This document shows, piece after piece, positions 1-5,230 of a stretch of DNA of 6,238 nucleotides (positions are counted from its first letter, which is position 1; every line of letters begins with the position of its first letter). The notes beneath the pieces were generated by a model. The model was not told the DNA's origin, did not search any database, and saw only the letters and a program-made list of their open reading frames with translations. The position numbers were made by a program, and so were the translations under genes. The stretch comes from Coleofasciculus sp. S288 (lineage in GTDB: Bacteria; Cyanobacteriota; Cyanobacteriia; Cyanobacteriales; Coleofasciculaceae): positions 1 to 6,238 of the forward strand of contig JAIUYC010000262.1 in NCBI GenBank assembly GCA_020216575.1, in the 5' to 3' direction.

Positions 1-395
1 AAGCTAGGCATTTTCCAGACGAAAATCGGATCGACCAGAACTATACTCCGTAATCGCTGTGGATGTTCTCGCGCCCAGATGAGTGCTAATTTCCCTGTCC
101 AAGAGTGACCGACGATATGAGCACAAGACCACCCCACCGAATCCATGAGTGCTTCCAAATCAGCGATCGCATGGGCAAATGTATAATTCCTGTCAGGTTT
201 GCTACTGTCGCCATGACCGCGCATATCCGGTGCAATGATATGGTAATCCTTACCTAGATAGTCTCCCAAGCTCAACCAAACGAGAGCGTGGTCAGCTAAA
301 CCATGCAGTAAAAGTAACGGTTCCTGACCTTGGTTCCACTCTAAGTAAGAGAGTTGGATATCAGACAAAGACAACGTTTGACGTACAAGATTCAT
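1..395 (-). CDS. Alpha/beta hydrolase, N-terminal part (cut by window edge)
   Basis: The first 131 residues of an alpha/beta-fold hydrolase are visible; the rest lies beyond the left edge. Seen in the sequence: a beta-strand followed by the oxyanion-hole motif LLLLHG (residues 27-32), the loop APDMRGHGDS (55-64) that is standard in this fold, and a nucleophile elbow GHSWTG (96-101) with Ser98 as the expected nucleophile. A serine here argues for an esterase, lipase or C-C hydrolase type and against the haloalkane dehalogenase and epoxide hydrolase types, which use aspartate. The acid and histidine of the triad would be further downstream and are not visible. There is no signal peptide, so it is probably cytoplasmic. 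The ATG at 393-395 is the only good start; no clear Shine-Dalgarno precedes it. It follows the operon on the same strand after about 90 bp with no convincing terminator, so read-through is possible. Substrate cannot be inferred. Confidence 0.9.
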   Translation of the reverse strand, partial: MNLVRQTLSLSDIQLSYLEWNQGQEPLLLLHGLADHALVWLSLGDYLGKDYHIIAPDMRGHGDSSKPDRNYTFAHAIADLEALMDSVGWSCAHIVGHSWTGKLALIWAREHPQRLRSIVLVDPIFVWKMPS

Positions 396-400
396 TATCA

Positions 401-420
401 ATTTTGGATTTTGGATTAGA
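401..420. repeat. ATTTTGG heptamer repeat
   Basis: Two perfect copies of ATTTTGG (401-407, 408-414) and a partial third (ATTAGA) lie directly in front of the hydrolase start. Short heptamer repeats of this kind are common in the intergenic DNA of filamentous cyanobacteria. They occupy the place where a ribosome binding site for the hydrolase would be expected, and none is seen. Confidence 0.6.
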
Positions 421-424
421 CGCC

Positions 425-439
425 GTGAGTAACCCTCAC
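425..439. other. Small inverted repeat in intergenic spacer
   Basis: GTGAG and CTCAC are separated by five bases, a possible 5-bp stem between the operon and the hydrolase gene. No T-run follows it in the minus-strand direction, so it is not a convincing intrinsic terminator. The palindrome CATGCATG lies just beside it at 442-449. Function unknown. Confidence 0.3.
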
Positions 440-455
440 AACATGCATGATGAAA

Positions 456-483
456 ACCCATACCACTTACCACCTACCACCAA
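456..483. repeat. Degenerate CCACYWA heptamer repeat
   Basis: Three adjacent heptamers, CCACTTA (463-469), CCACCTA (470-476) and CCACCAA (477-483), are preceded by a decayed copy (456-462). On the minus strand this reads as TGGTGG-rich DNA directly after the stop codon of the last operon gene. Its heptamer unit differs in sequence from the one at 401-420. Confidence 0.6.
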
Positions 484-487
484 CCCC

Positions 488-865
488 CTAATTTTTGATT
501 TCGCAACTGTTCTGGTTGCGGATTTTATCAATTACGTCGGATAATTCAGATGATGGAGTTTTCACCGAGAAAATCTCCTGAATGACATCTGACCAAAGCC
601 CTTGTTCTGCAAAGTAGTGAGCTTTTTGGAGGATTAATTTATCAGAAATCATCGTTGAGTTTTGGCGCTCCAAGGCTTCCAATTCAGCTTGGATAGAAAG
701 ACGTTTTTCAGCATCCATCACTTTAAACGGAATAGTTTGGCGGTCAGTGACTGGGGTAACTTGTCCATCGGGAGTTTCAACGGTTGTTTCATAGGTCACT
801 AAATATTCATATTCCTGTCCGGGATTTAGGGGGGCTGAATCATTATATTGAACCTTTTGAATCAC
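488..865 (-). CDS. C-terminal part of the repeat-split secreted protein (out of frame)
   Basis: The 125 residues from a possible GTG at 865 look like the second half of one protein rather than an independent gene. The reading frame is open upstream of 865, through 866-930 and into the octamer repeat, and has no ATG there. The piece opens with a beta-strand pattern including LNPGQEYEYLVTYE (residues 13-26), of the kind seen in secreted beta-sandwich proteins. Next comes PFKVMDAEKR and a charged helix (about 46-70), then a second helical part (HYFAEQGLWSDVIQEIF, about 83-99) and the C-terminus. A weak AGGA four bases before the GTG could allow reinitiation, but the start would fall within a domain. 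Its frame is minus 1 relative to the N-terminal part at 922-1458; loss of one 8-bp unit joins them into 320 residues. It is either an off-state of a phase-variable gene, a pseudogene remnant or a repeat-length assembly error. Confidence 0.7.
   Translation of the reverse strand: MIQKVQYNDSAPLNPGQEYEYLVTYETTVETPDGQVTPVTDRQTIPFKVMDAEKRLSIQAELEALERQNSTMISDKLILQKAHYFAEQGLWSDVIQEIFSVKTPSSELSDVIDKIRNQNSCEIKN
502..520. other. Hairpin at 3' end of split gene
   Basis: CGCAAC and GTTGCG form a perfect 6-bp stem with a 7-base loop, inside the last codons of the C-terminal part. In the minus-strand direction it is followed by A-rich rather than T-rich DNA, so it lacks the shape of an intrinsic terminator. 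It might protect the 3' end of the operon mRNA. Confidence 0.3.
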
Positions 866-921
866 CCATTCCTGACTCGGTTCAAGTGTAGCTAAGCTCT
901 TATCAAGAAAACGCAGAGAGT

Positions 922-1458
922 TCAGCGACGGTGTCCCCGTGTCCCCGTGTCCCCGTGTCTCCGTGTCCCCGTGTCCCCGTGTCCCCGTGTCCCCGTGTCC
1001 CCATGTCTCCGTGTCCCCGTGTCCCCGTGTCCCCGTGTCTCCGTGTCAGATATCACGGCTGAATACAACTGCGTATGAACATCTGGCTCGTTTGCTGTTA
1101 AATCATGACTCCACACAGTTGATTCGCTATCAGGAAGGCGAACCTCAAGTCGCTTGGCACTCGTAACTCCTTTCGCGACTTTCCAGACAAATAGAGGCTT
1201 ATCGCTCCAAATCTCAAATAAATCTTGATCATCTTTGTGAGGCCAAAGCGAACAAAAAGGGGTTCGTGAACCCCCTGAACCCCTCTTCTTCCCAAATAAC
1301 CAATCCCATAACGATTTTGGATACGTTTGACGTATTGCAGCGCTTTCCTCAAGAATGGATGAAGCGGGAAAACTGACGCTTGCGATCGCCAAAGGAACAC
1401 CAGCAAAGCTAAGTACAGTAATGAGTAGTAGAGAATGCACCCCGATTCGTCTATCCAT
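922..1458 (-). CDS. Secreted DUF928-like protein, N-terminal part running into octamer repeat
   Basis: This 178-residue ORF is the N-terminal part of the last operon gene. Residues 1-26 are a clear signal peptide: basic MDRR, a hydrophobic stretch and a likely cleavage after AIA. After a linker come the motif SRTPFCSLWP (64-73) and two short beta-type stretches, IWSDKPLFVWK (83-93) and KRLEVRLPDSESTVW (102-116). These recall the small secreted DUF928-like proteins found next to CHASE2/CHAT genes in cyanobacteria; that family name is from memory and uncertain. From about residue 138 the protein is only repeat-encoded (GDTGTRGH cycles) and stops at a TGA in 922-924 just after the repeat. I chose the ATG at 1458, not the one 30 bases upstream, because a perfect AGGAGG sits 7 bases before it and the signal peptide starts there. 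Its first 8 bases overlap the end of the CHAT-CHASE2 gene, indicating coupled translation. As it stands the protein lacks its C-terminal half. Confidence 0.7.
   Translation of the reverse strand: MDRRIGVHSLLLITVLSFAGVPLAIASVSFPASSILEESAAIRQTYPKSLWDWLFGKKRGSGGSRTPFCSLWPHKDDQDLFEIWSDKPLFVWKVAKGVTSAKRLEVRLPDSESTVWSHDLTANEPDVHTQLYSAVISDTETRGHGDTGTRRHGDTGTRGHGDTGTRRHGDTGTRGHRR
931..1047. repeat. Octanucleotide tandem repeat (GTGTCCCC), 14 units
   Basis: Fourteen contiguous 8-bp units run from 931 to 1042, followed by a partial unit (GTGTC). Eleven are exact GTGTCCCC. Units 4 and 14 (955-962, 1035-1042) are GTGTCTCC and unit 10 (1003-1010) is ATGTCTCC. The tract lies inside the coding region of the secreted protein. 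Because 8 is not a multiple of 3, every gain or loss of a unit changes the reading frame. On the coding strand the unit is GGGGACAC, which has no stop codon in any frame and encodes the cycle GDTGTRGH in all three. Confidence 0.97.
1251..1274 (-). terminator. Terminator-like hairpin with T-run inside the split gene
   Basis: Read on the minus strand, the sequence is GGGGTT, loop CACG, AACCCC, followed at once by TTTTTGTT. That is the form of an intrinsic terminator in the direction of operon transcription, but it lies in codons for the SRTPFC motif. A second GGGGTTC copy (plus-strand GAACCCC at 1277-1283) could pair with the same downstream arm as an alternative fold. It may be an attenuator, or chance arising from the constrained protein motif. 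Confidence 0.35.
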
Positions 1459-3883
1459 ATGGTTTCCTCCTGAGAACTGATAGAACATAAATCCAAAACA
1501 TTATCGATGGTAAAAACCAAGGAATGGAGAAGGAAGCCCAAGTATAAATTTGTAATCCAACCAGTCCACCCGTGAGGGTTCCACCCGCTAACGCCAAAGC
1601 CATTTGCTGTCGTTGTTGGCGTTTCTGTTTAAGTAGTATCAGCTTTGCCCCTTTTCCCAAAATAGCGGCGGCAACAATCATCCAAGCATCTGGAATCAAC
1701 ACAACTCGATGCTGCGATAACAAATGGTGAATGATGTAAGCATGGGCTTCACCGCCCGTCAACCATTGTCGAGCCATCTCCTGTTTTTCTCGGTTAGAGC
1801 GCCAATAACTCACAGCCAGAGGAACCGAAAAATTGTCCTCAGCTCGGTCATATCCTCCGGGTGCAATAATGACAACTTGCTGGTTAAGATTTTTGAACTC
1901 TGGAGCGTCAGGAGGAAGCTCGAGAAATCGCCATGCCGAAAGGCGGTTATAAACCTGAGTAGGAGGTATGGAAAAGTCAAGAAGTGGCTGTAGTCCCAAG
2001 GGAGGAAACGCTTGTTTTAAGGAGACAATCGCCGTGTTATCCTGCTCATTACTACGGTTGAAGTATTCAACGACTTGACTTTGGAAATCTGTTGAGTTGT
2101 TCCATTGGGGTCGGGGTACGTTAACCGAGCGTGTTTCCTGTCTGAGCGCCTGTGCTAGAGCAAGTACGTAAGCTAAAGGACAGCCTTCTTCACAACTTCC
2201 CCTTGCAGGCAGCATGACTTCCCAAAATGGATAATATGTCAGCGTCATATCTCCCTGCAAACTCCATTTGTAGCTGGCAATTTTATCAGTCACCTCTAAC
2301 CTGACTTTCGCTTCATCCTCTCGATTGGCAAAGACAAACCAAGTGCCTTGCTGCTTGACTGCCGTGTGGATGGATTCTGCCAAAACTTGATCCTCAGGCG
2401 CAGAACCATCCAAGAGATAATCTACGCCAATCACCCTAGCGTCCAACTGCGACAGTTTGTTAACCAGTTTGGCCAGATAAGCGCGATCCATCGGATGGAC
2501 TTTATAAGTATCGATGTTTTCCTCTTTGAGAGACTGTGGATCGATCGCAATCAGTAAGACGGGTGCGAGTACAAGCTGAGGAAACTGATTCGTCTTGTCA
2601 CGATAGAGTGCCTGAATGCCCGTTCGCAGTTCAAATAAACCACTGCGTACAGGAGACAATACACCTAGCAGCAACAGGGCTGCCAATGCGATCGCTTCTC
2701 GTTTTGTCGGTAACCACTGTTGCAACCGTCGCTTCCACCCAAACGGCTCGATGCAAAATGGAATCGCGCCCAGAGAGCTAAAAAATGAAGGAATCAGGTA
2801 AGCGGATGGAAAGGCAAATTTCTCTGCGGTTTGGAGATGGTGGCACGCTTTCAGCATGGCGTCGTGGACATCGTTATGCTGAGCCAATTGTTTGCAGAAG
2901 TGTTCGAGAAATACATGCGCCACCTCATCATGAATTGGCTCCCGCATCACTACCACTTGCAGCCCCAAATCAGCCAAGCGATCGGCAATTTTTAACCCGC
3001 TACAGGAGTTGAACAAACAGAACTGAAGCCCTTGTTTTTTCGCTGTGGTAATATACTCTTTCAAGTCACTAATCGACAGGAAGCAATTAGGCGCGATCGC
3101 CAATTCTCCCCCGGTAATTGTCGTTTCATCGCTATGCCCCATAAAAAATAGTGCAGCCCAACCCCGTTCGTCTGCAATTTGTTTCGCCAACTCCGCTTTG
3201 AGATTGCCCAGTTCCTGTTTCTGTTGCCAGTCAAAGAACTCAACCTTGGCAACACGCTTGAGCCGTTTTACCGCCTGCTTATCCCGCTCCAAATCCAGAT
3301 CCGTGTTATCTCCCAAAATAACCAAGATACGGGGTTTCCCAGGTAGCAATTTGTTCGGGAGTTGTTTAGAATTTTGCCGTGTGGTTAGGGGAATCCGGGC
3401 AATCCGAATCGTGTCTTTGGGTACTCCCTCTGGAACCAGTTCCCAGGCTTCCCACGGAAGTCGTGTGAGTTCTTCAGAGTCGCAAGCGACAAAAATGTCA
3501 ATCGGTTGATAACTCTCGGCTATTTCTTTTGAATGCGATCGCTTTTGAGCAGCCGAATAAATCTGATGTTGAATCGTTTCTCGAATTTCACGTAACGGAG
3601 ACAACCAACGCTGAAATGCATCGAGAAATGCCTCTTTGGCTTCTTCGACTTCGTGACTCAAGTCACCCGTTGAGGGAGTCATACCCCCGCTTGATAGTTC
3701 CCGCGCCCTTAACGTCGAGTCCAGCCTAATATAACGTTCTCTCCAAGCGTCATAGTAATCAATCACTTTATCTGGATAGTCCAGCTTGCCCCAACATTCC
3801 GCTTCCTCACCCCAGCGCAATTGAAACAGGCAAACCCGATCAGTTGGCAAAACATTTAGCCGAAATACAGTTCGAGGTTTCAT
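1451..3883 (-). CDS. CHAT protease - CHASE2 sensor membrane protein
   Basis: This 810-residue protein joins a cytoplasmic CHAT (caspase-like, HetF-related) cysteine protease to a periplasmic CHASE2 sensor. Residues 1-115 are the N-terminal region usual in cyanobacterial members (FRLNVL, LRWGEEAECWGKLDYP). The CHAT domain spans about 125-380: PWEAWELVP (143-151), the strand RILVILGDN (185-193), catalytic His250 in FFMGHSD and catalytic Cys294 in FNSCSG. Both catalytic residues are present, so it is probably active. A membrane helix at about 396-412 leads into CHASE2 (about 415-725), with LLIAIDPQSL (443-452), RVIGVDYLLDG (483-493) and LTGGEAHAYIIHHLL (708-722). Three more hydrophobic segments follow (about 733-751, 761-779, 784-803). 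There are no TPR, kinase or cyclase domains. The ATG lies 5 bp after the DUF1822 stop without a clear Shine-Dalgarno, suggesting coupled translation. The substrate is unknown; the neighbouring operon products are candidates by inference. Confidence 0.93.
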   Translation of the reverse strand: MKPRTVFRLNVLPTDRVCLFQLRWGEEAECWGKLDYPDKVIDYYDAWRERYIRLDSTLRARELSSGGMTPSTGDLSHEVEEAKEAFLDAFQRWLSPLREIRETIQHQIYSAAQKRSHSKEIAESYQPIDIFVACDSEELTRLPWEAWELVPEGVPKDTIRIARIPLTTRQNSKQLPNKLLPGKPRILVILGDNTDLDLERDKQAVKRLKRVAKVEFFDWQQKQELGNLKAELAKQIADERGWAALFFMGHSDETTITGGELAIAPNCFLSISDLKEYITTAKKQGLQFCLFNSCSGLKIADRLADLGLQVVVMREPIHDEVAHVFLEHFCKQLAQHNDVHDAMLKACHHLQTAEKFAFPSAYLIPSFFSSLGAIPFCIEPFGWKRRLQQWLPTKREAIALAALLLLGVLSPVRSGLFELRTGIQALYRDKTNQFPQLVLAPVLLIAIDPQSLKEENIDTYKVHPMDRAYLAKLVNKLSQLDARVIGVDYLLDGSAPEDQVLAESIHTAVKQQGTWFVFANREDEAKVRLEVTDKIASYKWSLQGDMTLTYYPFWEVMLPARGSCEEGCPLAYVLALAQALRQETRSVNVPRPQWNNSTDFQSQVVEYFNRSNEQDNTAIVSLKQAFPPLGLQPLLDFSIPPTQVYNRLSAWRFLELPPDAPEFKNLNQQVVIIAPGGYDRAEDNFSVPLAVSYWRSNREKQEMARQWLTGGEAHAYIIHHLLSQHRVVLIPDAWMIVAAAILGKGAKLILLKQKRQQRQQMALALAGGTLTGGLVGLQIYTWASFSIPWFLPSIMFWIYVLSVLRRKPYG
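1466..1471 (-). promoter_or_regulatory. Shine-Dalgarno AGGAGG of the secreted-protein gene
   Basis: A perfect AGGAGG on the minus strand lies 7 bases before the ATG at 1456-1458. It decides this start over the in-frame ATG at 1488 and lies within the last codons of the CHAT-CHASE2 gene. It is the strongest ribosome binding site in the window. Confidence 0.8.
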
Positions 3884-3888
3884 GACGA

Positions 3889-5223
3889 TTAGTTGGGAGC
3901 GAAGGCAATAGGAGGTAAGGTTAAAGAGGTTCCATTCGAGAGCGCAATGGTTACTACAAATTTCTCATCCCATTCGCCTGCCACACAGGTATAGAGAGAA
4001 GAATCATCGGTTTTCAAAACGGGTTCAGACACAACATCTGACAACGTGCTGACTCGTAGTTTAATACCAAGAGGCAGTTTGCGATCGCATTGTGCTTCCA
4101 AGATTAATAGCAACGCCCATTCCTGACTTGATTCTGGTAATTCTGCCAATGGCATTTGAGGCGGAAGCAGCCAGGTGACGGCATACAATTGAAGCGCGAT
4201 GCCATCTACATTGAGTTCCCGGTACGAGCCACGGGCTTGAGGAGGAATCACCAGTTCTTTTTGTTTCAATTCTGTTGCGATCGCCCTAAATTTATCAGGC
4301 AACCGACGCAGAGATGACGTTGCAAACGTGGAAGCGGGAAGCGGTTGCCAAAACAGACTTTTTGCTAATTCATCCAGTTCATCCCGCAACCAGAGCGCAG
4401 TATACACGGCTTTCTGCGTCAGGATTGTCAAAACCTCTCTCAATCGAATTGACAGTGAATCCTTTCTTTCTGGCTGTGTTTGCCACTGATAAAGTACATC
4501 CAGTAATTCGGGACTTTGAAGGACAATTTTTCCTTGTTCCCAGCTCAAACTTTCCCACAGTCGTTGCACGGGAGATTGCAAACCCGACAATAACGCCTCG
4601 AATTCATCCCTTGATAAAGTTGCTGATTGAGGATTGGCAACGGGTAGAGGAATAGCCGATGCCTCCAAGAAGCGCGAGTATAATAGTAAATGATTCGGCT
4701 CAGCATCAAATAACGATAGCGGTAACTGATAGCTCCAGTCAGGCTCCATTTGTAAATTCACTGACTCGCGATAATTAATCAGTTCGTCATAACGCAAAAC
4801 TCCTCGAATAATAACTTGTTCTTGCTCGTCTTGAACCTCAATCAAAACGTAGAAATGAGCTGCAAATTCTGGTAAATCGATAGCAGATCTCGGTACAGAC
4901 ACTGTTTCATCAATCAGGCTTTCTGTAGCAATCAGGCAAAGTTTAAATTCCCCAACTTGAAGATTGCAAACCGCTTCTACTACATTTGCATACTTAGGCT
5001 GCGATATAGAACAATGATCTTGATTAATGGCTGTATCCGTCCGTTCATTGAACCACTGTTCAAAACTCAGCCATCCTAGGACGTTCAAATAAGTTTGCCA
5101 CTGCTGTGTTTCACCCCTAACTCGGTCGCTAATCTCAGCAGCTTGGTCAAAATATTCAGGTTCCAGCCAACTCATTTCTGGCTGTAATAGTCTCAGTTCA
5201 GTTGAATCGATAGGGTAAATCAT
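3889..5223 (-). CDS. DUF1822 family protein
   Basis: A 444-residue soluble protein of the cyanobacterial DUF1822 family, whose function is unknown. The family is recognised by the N-terminal motif WQTYLNVLGWLSFEQWFNE (42-60), a central beta region with HFYVLIEVQ and IIRGVLRYDEL (about 119-145), a helical middle part, and the C-terminal run LPLGIKLRVSTL, WDEKFVVTIAL and SLTLPPIAF near the end. No signal peptide or membrane segment is seen, so it is probably cytoplasmic. A longer frame exists back to 5274, but I chose the ATG at 5221-5223: an AAGGAG sits 10 bases before it, and the longer form would overlap the sigma-like gene by 44 bp and add residues unlike the family start. It follows the sigma-like gene after 7 bp and precedes the CHAT-CHASE2 gene by 5 bp. 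This recurrent neighbourhood suggests an adaptor or regulatory role between sensor and regulator, which is inference. Confidence 0.9.
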   Translation of the reverse strand: MIYPIDSTELRLLQPEMSWLEPEYFDQAAEISDRVRGETQQWQTYLNVLGWLSFEQWFNERTDTAINQDHCSISQPKYANVVEAVCNLQVGEFKLCLIATESLIDETVSVPRSAIDLPEFAAHFYVLIEVQDEQEQVIIRGVLRYDELINYRESVNLQMEPDWSYQLPLSLFDAEPNHLLLYSRFLEASAIPLPVANPQSATLSRDEFEALLSGLQSPVQRLWESLSWEQGKIVLQSPELLDVLYQWQTQPERKDSLSIRLREVLTILTQKAVYTALWLRDELDELAKSLFWQPLPASTFATSSLRRLPDKFRAIATELKQKELVIPPQARGSYRELNVDGIALQLYAVTWLLPPQMPLAELPESSQEWALLLILEAQCDRKLPLGIKLRVSTLSDVVSEPVLKTDDSSLYTCVAGEWDEKFVVTIALSNGTSLTLPPIAFAPN

Positions 5224-5230
5224 CACAATC

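Noticed and set aside
1002..1004. ATG created by variant repeat unit 10 on the minus strand
   Set aside because: It is in the third frame and stops at 903-905 after repeat peptide only.
931..1047. CRISPR-like array
   Set aside because: The units are 8 bp and directly adjacent with no spacers; there are no cas genes.
931..1047. Programmed -1 ribosomal frameshift joining the two halves
   Set aside because: The direction would be right, but the repeat has no canonical slippery heptamer of the X XXY YYZ type. It cannot be excluded, but is less likely than variation in unit number.
939..1166. Plus-strand ORF rich in Pro, Val, Ser and Cys
   Set aside because: It exists only because the octamer repeat has no stop in any frame on this strand either; its remainder is antisense to the secreted-protein gene and has no ribosome binding site.
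1459..1488. Upstream ATG at 1488 for the secreted protein
   Set aside because: It would put ten residues before the signal peptide, lacks a good ribosome binding site and overlaps the CHAT-CHASE2 gene more deeply.
1098..1541. Minus-strand 147-residue ORF overlapping the CHAT-CHASE2 end and the secreted-protein start
   Set aside because: It is out of frame with two better-supported genes, shows no family features, and the AGGAGG at 1466-1471 serves the other frame.
1724..3729. Several plus-strand ORFs opposite the CHAT-CHASE2 gene
   Set aside because: They are antisense shadows of a long gene with clear domains; none has recognisable motifs or start signals.
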